Source: Symbiodinium natans (taxonomy: Eukaryota; Sar; Dinophyceae; Suessiales; Symbiodiniaceae). From it: a stretch of 64,000 nt of DNA. Of the stretch, positions 1-13,200 are shown in pieces. The translations under genes and the position numbers were made by a program. Positions within the stretch are counted from its first letter, which is position 1. Every line of letters starts with the position of its first letter. A model generated the notes under the pieces. It made no database searches. It was not told the DNA's origin and saw nothing but the letters and a program-made list of their open reading frames with translations. The stretch lies in contig CAJNDS010000069.1 in the NCBI GenBank assembly GCA_905221605.1, positions 981,106 to 1,045,105 on the forward strand, in the 5' to 3' direction.

Positions 1-2982
1 GGGGGGGTTCAATAGAGGGTTCAAGGGTTTTGGGACTTTTTTCTTGGGCTCAGGGTTTAGGCTTTAGGCTTTAGGGTGGTTAGGTTTGGATTAAGGTCCG
101 GTGTTCTTCAGGTGTATAACCTTTCAGCCCTAAACTGTGAAACTGTCCTTCATCGTTTAAGCCCATCAAGCTGTAGGTAGGACTCACAGGCTCTTGTTTT
201 AAAAGTCCCGAACCCCTTCCTCAACCCAAAACCCTCCTAACCCCAAACCCCCAAACCTCAGGCCGAGAGTGTGGGCCGATGCGTACTTTGGACGTGGCGA
301 GGATCAACAAAGAACGCCGCTAGCCAAGAAGACGGGGCCCTCAACGACAACCTAAACTTTAACCTCTAAACCCTAGACTTTGACCCTAAACTTATCCTTC
401 AACCCTAAACCCTGAGCTCAGTGAAACCCTGGATTTTAAGAGCCTAAACAAGGTTCAAAGGTTGAGCCAGAATGTGTCGACTGCTCATTTTGTCCGAGGC
501 CACAACTGGCAGCGCATCGCGCCCTGGCTGCTGTTGGGAGGGTTTCGGCTTGAGGTTTAGGGGGTTTAGGGGTTTAGGGGGTTTTTCGGGTTTAGGGGTG
601 CAGGGTTTAGGGTCTAGGGTCTAGGGTTCGGCATTTAGATTTAGGGATTTCGGCCTGGTTTCCACACCCTTCCGAAGCCCCAACCGCCAACTAAAAAACA
701 AGCACGTAGAACGAAGATGAGCTTCACCAAAAGCCAGTGGAGTCTGGGCTTTACGAGTGTGGCTTCTAGGTTGTTGGCAAGTTCAGGACACTTTCCAGAC
801 ACCCTATGGCAATGGCCAGGCGCGCATGGGCTGAGGGGGAGATGGGGTCGAGTCGTCGAGAGCCCTGAACCCTAAACCCCTGGGCTCACAAGAGCCCAAA
901 CTCTAAACCCCAAAGCCCTAACCCCAAAGCACAAAAGCCCGAAAACCCTAAAGCCCGAAAGCCCGAGACTTTGAGGAGGTCCGCAGATGTGCAAACCCCC
1001 AAACCCCTAAACCCTAAAGCCTAATCCCTGAACCCTAAACCCCAAACTCGAAACCCTAAACCCAAAACCCTAAGCGTGAAGAGGCATCCTGGGAAGGATC
1101 CCAGCAGAGGACGCGGACTAGCTCCCGCGACCGCGCCAGGGCCATGAGCACCCAGGTGGGTTTAGGGTTTAGGGTTTATAGGCTTAGGGTCACGAAGAAG
1201 GTTTTGGGTTCAGGGTGGTGGGTTGCGGGCTTAAGGGTTTTGTAAGTTGAGTAGACTAGATTGTAGAGCCGCGGTATCCCAGTGATAACCTTTTGCCCCT
1301 TTATGGTGAACAAAAACGGGTACAGTCCCAACCCCACCCCAGTTCAGGTTAGCACTTTAGGGCGGGTGGGGGTTTCGGGTCTAGGGTTAAGGGTTTCTTT
1401 CGGGTTGCAGCGTTTACGGTGCGGTCGAGCTGGTAGGGCCTTTCGTGCAAGTTATTGTGAGCCCCTTTGCCCCGTAACCGCCGTAAACCCTCCATAGCAG
1501 GGACCCTAAACCCCAAGGCAAAGGGCGCATTGGGACATGGCCGCAAGAGAGTACAAATCTGCAGCCTCAATCCCCCCAAGCCGAAACTTAACGCCATCTG
1601 AAAGCCTGGAACCCAAACAAGCTGAACATCTGAAAAAACGCCATGAGAAAACTCCCGCAAGATTCCGAAAATCCGAAGCCCACACGCCCTAAACCCTAAG
1701 CCCTACAACCCTTGAAACCTACACTCGCCACCCCTAAGCCTTGGACCCTAAATCCTTCCACGCCCCAACGCTTGCCAGGCGCTTGCCGGATTAGGGCTGG
1801 TCTTGCCGTGGCATGTTTACGCACTTGAGGAGGTTTTGGGGTTTATGGTTTAGGGTTTGTCGGGTTGCGCCCTCAAAGCTAAACCCGCCAAACAATAAGA
1901 AAGCAAGGGAAGGGGGGGCTTCAGGACGGGAGTTTAATGGGGTTGCTACACCTTGAGCCCTGAAAGCCTAAAGCTTGAAAACCCTGAAGCCCCAAAACCC
2001 TGAGACCCTAAGACCCTAAGACCCCAAAAACCCTAAGACCCCCAAATCCCTAAGACCCCAAAAACCCAAAGACCCTAAAAACCCTAAGACCCTAAGACCC
2101 TAAACCCTGAAGCCAGTTGTGCGGGAGTTTAGGGTCGCAGTGCTAGGTTCAGCTCTTGGCGGTTTTGAGGGGTTGAGGGCATAGGATGTACGGGGAGCGC
2201 CGGGCCTACAGTTAATGAAGGGTATTTCTGGGGTGGGTGGGGGGGGGGGGTGGCATAGAGTTTGGGGGTTTAGGGTTTTTGATTTAACAGTTTGGGGGGG
2301 GGTCAGTGTTTAGGATTTCGTGTTGATCCCGAAGCTCTCCGAAGCCTTTTCAACCTAGAAAGACAACCCTCTCTGAACCTTAGTCCTAAACCCTAAACCC
2401 TGAACCCCCTAAACCCAAACCCCAAACCTTGCCAGGAGCTGGAGGACTTACGTCAGGGGCCCGGATAAGCTGCTGGGGCATCCGGGGCATGCAAACTCTG
2501 AAAGGCCTAAACCCTAATCCTTAAATCCGCAAACCCCTAGAATTCCTAGTCCCGAAATTCGCAAGCCCCTGGCCCCTCCAAGCCCTAATCTCCAGAACCC
2601 CGCAGATCAAGGAGTCGGCAGCAAGGTATTGGAGAAGCCCGGTCAATCCCGAACCACCCCCGCCCCTCGCTCCCTAAACATCGGGATTTCACACCTAAAT
2701 CTTTCAACTCTCATGATGGATGATGGAGCCCTTATTCTTGGTTTTGTTTTTTTGGCGGGGCAGGTGCCGAAGTGCGAACCGGCCTGGCTGACGCCAAAGA
2801 GGAGCCCGGTTTAGGGTTTGGGGTTTCGGGCTTGAGGGGTTTGGGGTTGGGGGTTCAGGGTTTCGCGCTTTTAGGGGTTTAGGGCTTCAGGGTGTCAGGG
2901 AGGGCGGCCTTCGGTTGCTCCATCACGACGAGAAGTAACGTTTCAACAGCCTCCGGTTTCGTTACGCAAAAACCCCATAAAG
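1..2982. repeat. Telomere-like repeat field with exon-like islands
   Basis: Mostly degenerate TTTAGGG and CCCTAAA heptamers in alternating orientation. Short islands without the repeat, near 280-345, 475-540, 1095-1160 and 2430-2490, have coding-like composition on the plus strand (for example ELEDLRQGPDKLLGHPGHA near 2436). They could be exons of an upstream or the following gene. I could not join them in phase, so no gene is called. Confidence 0.6.
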
Positions 2983-3056
2983 ATGCCAAAGCCTAAGCCG
3001 CAGGATCTGAGCCAGACCATTGCCATGGCTGTGAATCAGATCATCTCCGAGCTTCG
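2983..3056 (+). CDS. Candidate first exon of the repeat-protein gene
   Basis: The ATG follows an AG and opens MPKPKPQDLSQTIAMAVN then QIISEL. The frame stops shortly after, but a GC donor (GCAAGA, the same form as in later exons) lies before the stop and leaves phase 2. The start is inferred. Confidence 0.5.
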
Positions 3057-6000
3057 GCAAGACGCCGCGTGACCGCGAAAGAGTTTCCCTTAATATGCTC
3101 TCAATATGGCCCTTATATCTTCATTATCCTCTTGGAGCACCTTTAAAAATGCACCCAAACCCAAGGGTACTACCTTAAGGGGCCAAGGTAGAGTCCCAAG
3201 AGTTTTAGGGTTTAGGCTTTGGTGGGGTTCTCTGTTGTAGTTTGGCGCGTCAGACCCTAAACTCTGAACCCTAGTTCAGAGAACTCGCCGTATACTGTCG
3301 AAAAGGGCGAATCATTTCCGTGCGCAGGCCCCTTGTTTCAAACGTATCCTGCTTCCCTTGCGAAACCCAACCCCCCAAAACACTTGAAACCAAAACTCTA
3401 AACCCTCGACCCTGCACAAATGGTCTTATCCTCCAGAGCTTGAACTCGATGTGGCTACGACTTGCATCAACGAGCAAAAAGTGGTCGAAAGGAAAGTCGT
3501 GGCTCGGATGAAATCTCTGATCTTGTACCAGACCCAGAGCAAGTACAACCACAACAGCCGAATCTGCTTTCCCAGATCTGTGAGATGTCAGGCTTCGATC
3601 AGGTATCGTATTCCGAGGACTCAGTGACACAGGCAAAGAGCATGACGTGGCTTGAGGACACTTGGACACCCAACCCCCTACTGTAACCTCTTCAGAGATC
3701 TTTTTGGAAGCGTGGTCCGTCGGGTCGGAAAAACGAGGGAAGGGGCACTTAGGGCACTTTGTCAGCTACTCCTGGTGGGGGAAACTATTCGGTCTCGTCG
3801 GCTACATGTGTGGAAAGAGATATGTGGGCCCATGTGGGGGATGTTTGGTCTTCCTTGTCGGTTATCTGTGGGGGAACCCGTTCTGGCCTTGTCACGGCGC
3901 ACTTGAAATCGCTGGTAGACGGGGTGGTTTTGTCGACTTCGCCCCGAGTACCTGTTTGCTGGTGGATGGAGAGTCTTGAGTGACGGGTAGTCACACCTTT
4001 GGAGGATGTTATTGTACTGCATAAGCGAATCCAGAGAAAAAGGAACCCTCACCCCTGAACCCTTCTGCTAAACTCTAAACCGCGGCCCTAAGCCCTAAAC
4101 CCGAAGCCCTGAACCCTAAGCCCCTGGGACTTAAGTCCCGCCTGACAGTGATGATACGAGCTGCAGCGCGCTGAGGTCCGAACGGCGTGCCGGCAGCTGA
4201 GAGGGTGTGGTATCGCACAGCCTCGAGTTTGGGGGCTTAGGGCTTGGGGATCTCTGAGCCTAACCCCTAAACCCTGAACGCCAAGAGAACCCTAACTTCG
4301 TCTTTGTTGGTTGCCAAGGTCAGGAAGCCTGCGCTCGGGAGGATGCGCGGCAGCCACCGCCAGAAGAGCCGGTGGTGGCTTTGGCCTCGGGGCGTGGGGG
4401 CTTCTTGGGTTTACAGGGTTTAGGGTCTATAGGGCATGACAGGTTTTAGGGTTTAAGAACTAAGGGTTTTACGGCTTATACGTTTCGCAGGGTTTGCAGG
4501 GCTTATAGGGCGTATGGGATTTGCGGGTTCATTTGGGGTTCAGGGTTTATCGGGTTGAGGGACTCTGTAGGATAAAACCTCGAAAGCCAGCAGATCACAT
4601 TTTTTGGGCTGGTATGTTTCATTTTGGCGGGTTGAGAGAGCTCCTTCTTTTGGATCATGGACATGTGAATCCTATCTTGACTTTGTGTTTCGGTGGCGTG
4701 AACCCTGAACCCTAAATCCTCAACCCACAGTAGTGCCTAGGTGTCGCCGGCTGTAGAGGCTGAGCGACCGCAAAGCCCAATGCCGACAGTGCCGGCCTCA
4801 GACCAGCTCTTTGCCCTCTTCAGTCCGGAGGTTTAGGGGTCAGGGCAAGGCCCGAAACCCAACACAACATCTGCCGCCTGGATCTGCGTGCAACATTTTC
4901 TGAAGAGAAAGGCAGTGCGTAGATTCAGGCAAACTTTTTCCATTGTGTTGTTCGAAAACGATGTTGTGCAAACAGTCTCTACACTTTCCCTCCTCTTCGT
5001 GTCCTTTCGCCTCTTCCTTTCCTCTTCATCTCCTCTTCCCTCCTCTTCCCCACTTCTTCCCACCTCTTCACCACCCCTCCTCCTTCCCCTCTTCATTTTC
5101 TCCTTCCTCTTCTCTTCCCCTCCGCTTGGGGACGGAGATCTGGAGAAACGTTTAATGTTGCAGAAGAATGTAGAATCTTAAGCATAGAAACGCCAGAGTC
5201 TTTAGTCTTTAGCTTTAAGCTTGTGATCCCACGGGAAACCTCGGGACCGCTGTTGGGAAGTTGTGGGTATGGGGAGGGGGGGGGGGGGGGGGGTTAGAAT
5301 GAAGCCTAGGCTCCGCATGTCAAAATGGGTTAATGTAGGGTTTGGTGATCCTGTCCAAGACCCTCATAGTTGCTTTCACAGAAAGGTCGCACCGCCCAGA
5401 TACTCCTGTTTCTGAGGGCGGGGTAACACGAACAAACCTAACATGAAGACGCTGTGCTGGGAGTGACGGGCTGCAGTGCTTCTGTCTGTTGCACCCTGAA
5501 CCCCAAGCCCTAAACCCTAAACCCTGAACAGTGAACCAAATCGCCTGCAGGAAAGCACTTGACTCCCACCCCACCCCCCTCCCACCCCCCCCCCCCCTCA
5601 ACAAAAACAACAAAAAGCAAAAGTCTTGTCTCGCAGGAATTGCTTGGTTTAGAGAAAACCCAGAGGTTCAGGGTTTAGGCACTCTCAACCCGACATCCTT
5701 GCTGCCAGGCGATACTCACAGAGCTCTGCCAACAGGCCGCTGTTTTTGGGCTGTGGAATCTTTTGGTGCTGAAATGCTCCAATCCCCCTTCACCCCCCTC
5801 ATCAGGTAACTTTGCTGTCATGGATTAGTAGCAGGGGCGTCTCCTTATTGGGCTGAAGAGGGCCTTATTTCGGACATCCTTCAAAGGGTCGAAGATCGGA
5901 CTTTGACATAGGGGGCTTTGTATGCTTTGTTTGAGGTGTTACTTGGGGTGCAGAGTTTCGGGATGCTCTGCAGGTAGCGCTTGCAGCGGGAAACCCCAAA

Positions 6001-7245
6001 AAAAGGACCGCCCTAAAAGGCCCGAACCTAGACCCGAAACCCTAATCCCTAAACCCTAAACCTTAAAGAAACCTTAAACCCTGAACCCGAAAGAACCCCC
6101 AGTTTTCGAAGAGCGGTTCCAGCTCTTTGCCATGTTTATGGCCTGCGAATCTAAAAACTTCTTGCCTCTTTTCAGGTGCTCCAGGCGTGCCGGAGCATGT
6201 GCGAGGCTGCGGTCACAGTTAGGGCCAGGGCTTAATCCCCTCCCCCCCTAGTGTTAAGCGCCCCCGCCCCTACCCCCTACTTTTCTGAAACACTCCCCAG
6301 GGAGGGGATTAGCGTTGCAGACTAGTTCCGACCAAGAACACCCTGAACGTTTGTGTTTTTGGTGTGTGAGTGGTAGACGCGTTTGTCTGACATGACTCCC
6401 TCCGACTAATTCCTGATTTTTTAGACTCTAGGCCCTATATTTTCCCTAACCCCTGCATAGCTCTTGTCCGCAAAACCTACATAGCTCCTTAATCCCTAAA
6501 CCGCAAAGCCCCAAACCACTTGCCTGAAACCCCCAAACCCCGAAACCCAAAGCCCCGAAAACCCCAAACCCCCTTAGGCCCCCCTAAGCCCCCCTGAACC
6601 CCCAAAACCCTAAACCGCCAACCCCGAAACCCTTTTCAAGCCCAGGAGGTGGAGAGGAGCGGCCGCAGCAGCCGGGAAGAGCTCGAGTCCCTAAGGGAGC
6701 TGCGCGAGGCGCGCACGCGCGCATGCGTGTCATGTTTGGGGCTTTGGGGGGCCGCTTTTTTGAGGTTTTGGTGGGTTTTGGAGCTTAGGGCTTTGGGGTT
6801 TTTGGGGTCTTTGGGTTTTAGGTTAGGGCTTTGGTAGACTGAGGGTTCTGTTTAGGGTATTGCTAGGCTCAGGGGTTTGGGGTTTTTGTGCTAGGGTTCA
6901 GACTTTGGGGTTCAGGGATGTAGCGATTAGGCGGCTTTCAGCATGGCGAAACACAAAACCCTAAAGTGCGGCGCCAGGTGCCCCAGTTCATCAGCCAGAT
7001 GTGGTCGCGCATGGACCAGAACCACACGGAGCTGAAGCAGACACTCCGGGAGGTGCCGCTCTTGGGTTTGGGGCTTTGGTGGTTGCTAGGGCTTCTGGTT
7101 TTAGGCTTAGGGTGTGGTGTTTGTTTGTTTTGCGATTTTTTCATTCTTTTTTGGTCTTTTGTGTTTTGCCTAAACCGTTGAGGTGTCTTGGGTTTTGGGG
7201 CTACTGCTACTGCTACAGCTGCTGCTGCTACTGCTCCTGCTCCTG

Positions 7246-7292
<47 letters not shown>

Positions 7293-10200
7293 AGAGCTAG
7301 TGCCCCCGGAGCTTGCGGCCCGCAAAGCCCTGAATCCTGGAGCCTTAAACCCTAAACCCCTAAGCCCCTTAACAAAAGCCCTAGACCCCTAAACCCCTAA
7401 GCCCCTTCAAAAAGACCTAAACCCCTAAACCCCTAAACCCCTAAACCCCTAAACCCCTAAACCCCTAAACCCCTAAACCCCTAAACCCCTAAACCCCTAA
7501 ACCCCTGAACCCCTGAACCCCTAAACCCCTAAACCCCTGAACCCCTAAACCCTAAACCCTAAACCCTTAAGCCCCGTAAGACAGCTCCTGAACCCCTTAA
7601 ACCCCGTCAAGCCCCTCAACCCCCTCAAGCCCTCAACCCCCTCAAGTGCTCGTTGCGCAGATGGATTTCAGCAAGCTCCTGGAGTTCACGCAGGACTGCC
7701 GAACGCAGGCGAGCCTGAGCCCATGCTGCCTCGCTGTCCTGCCGAGTCAGGGAAGACTCGGGTAGACGCGGTTAGGGTTTCGGGTTTAGGGTTCAACTAG
7801 TGTTTAGGGGTCGGGGTTATCAGGCCCACGAAATGGCCAGTTCAGAGGCTGTTTCGGGGATACCTCAAGCAGAAGAAGGACCGCAGTACAAAACGGGTAA
7901 TTATAAGCTCCGAAGCCCTGTAAAAGCCTAAGTGGGCTCAAAGAGCCTAAGCCCTGAGCCTTAAACCGCTGTCAGATGGCCTCCGATTCAAGGGCGCTCC
8001 AGGACATGCTCGAGGCCCGCTCAGAAGGTTGTGGATGTGGTTTTAGGGCCAGGTACCCCAGAACCAACTGTTCTTGTGCAATGCGAGAAGGCTCCTTAAG
8101 ACCTGAACCCTCAACCCTACACCCTACCCTCCCCTCAACACCATCCCAAGGTTGCCCATGATGCAAGGCGAATTCTTGGGGGTTAGCCTTAGGGGGGATT
8201 CCTATGAACTCAGCACAAGGTGGGAAATACCACATGGAAGGTGGCTTGCTGTCACTCCAAAACCCTAAACAGCCCCAAGCCCGCTCTACGAGCTCTGCAA
8301 GTTTAACCCAAAACCTTTGGAGGATACAGGAAACTGAATTCCCTACTTGCCTATACTAAGAACCACTAAGTTTCCTTGCCCCGGTGAGGCCACGAGACTC
8401 TCGATGGCTGAGGCGGCAGAGGCGTCTCAGAAGGCAGCTTGCCGAAGCCCAACATGGTTGCCCCACAACTCGACAAGCCCTGTTAACCTCAAAGCCTAAA
8501 CCCGTGCGTGTGCGAGACGCGGGGCAAGGGGGGGGGGGGGGGTAGCTGAAAGTTTGAAACGTCAGAATGCCTAACACCACAACACCCTACACCCTGAAGC
8601 CTGAACCCCCAAACCCTAAGCCGTCAAGCTCCAAGATGCAAGGTGATTCAAAGGCCTCGGGAAACCGCATGCCATAATCTTTGTCTTCAAACTTCTATTT
8701 CCACTAGCCTCCCCGAGCACCGCTCTGAAGGTAACAGCGGTGGACCCGGCACCCATTTTGGAGCCGATGCAACAGTTGGCGGCGTGGCTGCAGTTGATCC
8801 CTCCGAGTTGATCTGGAGATTTGTTGGGCAGCGTCGGCAGCGTCTGATGGTTGTGATAGACACGGCATAAGAGGTTCTGCACTTGGGCTGCTGTAATCCT
8901 ACCGAGGGCACCCGAAACCTTTCATACCAAGAGCCCAATTCCTTAAGCTTCAGGTAAGCAAAGGTTTAATGAGGGATCTCCGGGTCATTCCTCGGCAAAC
9001 TTCGGCCCAACGGCTCACAACACTGAAGCCCGAAGTCCTATATACAAGGTACAAACACCCCCTCAAAAACGAGTTATATACTATATGATTTATATGATGT
9101 TATATTGTATTATTTATTATAATTCCTACTGTCACTGTAGTATATGACATACTTATATGCTGTTTCCTTACAGTATAGTATGACGTACTGTATTGTAGAT
9201 TGCATGTTATATGAAGCATTAGCGAGCCCCAAACCCTAATTCCCAAACCCGCGAGGTGGACGCCGTGGACTCGCGAAGCGCCCGCGTCCTCGAGGAGATT
9301 CAGAAGGGTCAGCGCAGCGAGGCGGGGCTTGCTTCGCTGCTTGGGGGATCGGATAGGGTTTCGGGTTTCGGGTTTCGGGTTTAGGGTTTAGGGTTTAGGG
9401 TTTCGGGAGAACAGGAAGTGTAGCGTTCAGGAAGTGTAGGTTTAGGGTTTAGGGGGCCGAGGCATCAAGGGTTTCAGTTTTGAGTTTAGGGATTCTTGGT
9501 TTTGGAGATATTTGGGGGTGTTTAGCAGGAGAGTTCAGGGTCCGGGGGGGGCCGAGGGCTCAGGTTGTCAGAGCGGCCGCCTGAACGCGACTTCGGCTCC
9601 CAAACAGGTGGAGCCTCTGGAAAAGGCCTAGAGCTTAGAGGATTTGGCCTTCTGCATCGGCAAGCCCCAAGCACTAACACTCCACGACACAAGGAATCAG
9701 CAAGGGTTCAGGGTTTTAGGGTTTAGGGTTTCACTATGATCGCGTTTTGGGACCCTCGAGTAAGTTGCGCTCTCCCCCCCAGAGAAGGATAAGGACTGGG
9801 CTGTCAGCCCCCAAAAAGCCTGTGAAGAGGTGGACCCACGGCAGAGCTTTCGTGAGCACGGCCCTAAGTGGTCAGTTGTAAAATTCAGGGTCGTAATTGG
9901 GTGCCCTGTTTTTTTTGGGCCCCTATTTCAACAAGAGCTGCAAACGAGGGCCAATTCCTAAGCCTTGTTTGGGGGGGGGGGGGTGTAAGATGTAGAGTTG
10001 AGGGTCTTTTTTTGGGTTCAGGGTTTAGTGTTTAGGGGTTTTAGGGAGTTTAGGCAAGCTTAGTTTAAGGGCATTGGCGTTGGTCCTTTCCCTGAACCTG
10101 AAAACCCTAACCCTACCTCTAAGCACTCTCATTGGCACCTGAAGCAAAGGGGACTCCCTACAAGTCCGGAAAGTTGGGTCCCACTTGGTCTTGGATTTTG

Positions 10201-13200
10201 GTCCTGGGCGCTTTGTTCGGGCAACGAGATTTCCTTAAACCCTGAACCATGAACCCTGAAAGCCCCAATCCCCGAGCCGTGAACTCATAAACCCTAAGCC
10301 CTCAACCGGAGACCCTGAAAACCCTAAATCCTAGACCCTAAACCCTAATCCCGAGGTGCCTGGCCGAAAGTGGCTTGGCTGACTCGGTACAAGATGTGCG
10401 GGAGGCGCTTGGAACTGGGGCGGGGGTAGCAGTTTTTCAGAGTTTTAAGGGTTGCTGGGGGATTTTTGGGGTCTTTAGGGTCTTAGGGCTGTTAGGGCTC
10501 TTCGGGATTTTACGGTTTTTAGGGTTGAGGTTTCGAGGTTTTAGGGGTTCAGGGGTATAAGGGTTAGGGCTTAGGGCTTAGGGCTTCATTGTGTTACAGT
10601 GCGAAGGTGGCCGCTTGTTGTTGCAACTTGGCGGGCTGCGTTGCTCTTGCAGTACTTTCCAGTTGTGGTAGCCCATCCAAAGAAATGAAATGCCCCAAGG
10701 TTCAAGGTTTAGGGGTTAGGGTTGGAGCTTAGGGCTTTGGATTTAGTGCTTCTGGGTTTCAACCTTTTTGCCTAAAGACACCGATCTACCTTCCTAGACC
10801 CAAAACCCTAAAACCCCTAAAGATCCTAAGAAGCCCCAACCCCCAAACCCCTAAACCCCTGAACCCCCTAAACCCCTCAACCCTAAACACCCCAAACCGC
10901 TTGGAGCCCATCCCAGCAGCCGCGCCAGGCGGTGCTCGCAGCTGTGGGTGACGTGAAGGACCTTGGGGCATGTCTTTCATGTCTTTATGCTGATTCAGGG
11001 TCTGGGTTTAGATTTTAGGGTTTAGGGTTGATTCAGGGTCCTACACCCCCAAATCCCTGACTTTTAAATCAGTCCCACCGTGCATGTCTGCTATCCGAGT
11101 AACCCCGAATCTTGTCGGGTGGGTACGTAGGGAGCTGAGGTGAGAAGGCGGTTTGGGTTGAGGGTTCAGGGTTCGGGGTATTGCTTCCAGATACAAGTAA
11201 TGTGCAACCAGCATTTAGGGTGGATTTAAGGATGAATTACGGAAATTACAGGGGAAGGGATCCTGTGGTTTTGTGGAGATGCTGCTCTGCAGGGAAGACT
11301 CCGCGAGCTTGCGCCCAAGAGCTTCTGCCGACGTTGAGGGTAGGGCTGACAGGGTTTTGGGGTTCAGGGTAGGGTTTGGGGTTTGGGGTTTGTAGTGTGG
11401 AGTCAGCCCTCCGACTCAGGGCATTGCTTCAGGCCCCCTACCCCCCCCCCCCCCCCATTCTACACGATGCTTGATCAACAGCACTTCAAGAGACTTTGGA
11501 TTGGGTACTTGTGCTGCAGAGCGTCGTGTTTGGATTTTCGGGGTTTTTGCGGCCCAGAAGATGCGTCAGCCCATGCTGCCTATGCCCCTAAATCCACTCA
11601 AATCTCCTAAGTGTCTTGATGTGCGCTGGACACAGTGCTCCCCCCCCCCCAAACCCTGCACCCTAAAACCCTGAAGCCCTGAACCCTAAGCGTATACTCA
11701 CCAGAAACCTTCTTCCTTAAGCCAGCAGCCACGCCGAAACACCAGATCAGTTCTCGTCCTGGTCGAAGTTGAGGAACAAAGCCACAATCCTCGGACCCAT
11801 GAAGACTTCGCTTAAGCCGTAGACCGTCATGAGACCCTTAAACCCTTGGTTCGGTTCGGAGTCTCACATATGTCCACCAGGCTCGACGCACTCAGCGCCT
11901 TAAAGGACTTGAAGCAGTCGCAGGCCTCTTCTGACGCGCCCGGGGCCCCAAATGAGTCAAAGGATGTAACCACGAGCAAGATATTTATATACATATATAT
12001 ATATATCTATATATATATATATGTATATATATATACACATACGTATGTGTGTATATATATATATACACATACTTATTGCCGATTGTTGCTCGAAAAAGTA
12101 TTGGTAGCATTGGTTGTATCAGTTCGGATCACCGTCCGCCCGCCCCTTCGCCCGCCCACCGATGTTTGATCGGTAGAGGCGTGCTTAATCATTCGGCCAC
12201 AGCCGAACTGGTTAATACAATCCTGTGCATACTGTGCCGCATATGCAAGTCCTGGCGAGGGGGCTTAATTTTGAGAAGGGACTTGGGATCAGAACCCGAA
12301 TCTACATTCCTAACGACGACGACTACACCGGCTGGAGCAGCAGCAAAGAGGCTGATGGGCTTAGGCAGCTGCGAGGTTTATAAAGGGTCGAAACAGTACG
12401 CCCTAAACCCGCGAAACGCTTCAGCGGCAGCCACTGATTCTGTTTCGCAGCCGAGCTGGGGATTGACGTGACGGGGATTCGAGCAGTGGACCTCATGATT
12501 ACGGGCTGACGGGCCTGAACCATTACGCCACTCGGGCTTTCCCAAATCTAGAAGCTTCTTCAACTTAATGTCAGTTTTTTGATTGTGGTTTCTGACAGAT
12601 TTTGAGACCTATCATTAAAGCCATAACCCTAAACCCCAAACCCCAAGCCCTAAACCCTAAACTGCTGAGGTCGCTGAAGGTGCTGCAGAATGGCTTGGAT
12701 TTGCTTGGGCGCGATCTCGAGCGCGATCGGAGCGAGCGGGGCGAGCACATGGAGCGCGAGCGCCGGTCGCACACGGCGGCCGTGGACCTGTGGGGAGGCC
12801 CAGGTGTCTCTTTTTTGTGTTTTGAGTTTAGGGTTTTAGGGTTTCGGGGGGGGGGGGGGGGGGGGGTTTGGGGTTGCAGGGTTGATGATAAACCCCAAAC
12901 CCCAGACCCACCTGAAACCCTTGAAGCAGCTGATTTGGGAATACAAAAATGCCGGAGCTCGGCAGCAGCATAGAGCATTGTTTGGATTGTGGTTTTTGCA
13001 TTCTGCGTGCAGGGCCCCAACAACAAAGGATCACAGTTCTCCCAAGAGGGTGTTGAGGTTCAGGTTGCGGGTTTCAAAGGGGTGTCCCAGAGAATGCGTG
13101 TGGCACCCATGTACAGTTGAAGCGATGCATCCGTAAGGGGTTCAGGCTTAGGCGTTTAAGCCCCAATATTTCCATCATGCCATGTCGCTGGCCTCCCTTG

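Noticed and set aside
3271-3669. 132-residue minus-strand frame
   Set aside because: No recognisable motif, overlapped by equally good plus-strand frames, and against the direction of all host genes.
7661-7708. Start codon of a separate gene at MDFSKLLEF
   Set aside because: The ATG directly follows an AG acceptor and the peptide is one of many internal modules in the same phase.
12465-12541. Functional tRNA gene
   Set aside because: The A and B boxes are present, but the anticodon, T and acceptor stems do not pair well enough.
12378-12563. Short minus-strand frame containing EWRNGSGP
   Set aside because: This peptide is typical of a translated tRNA-like sequence; the region is better explained as a degenerate tRNA-derived repeat.
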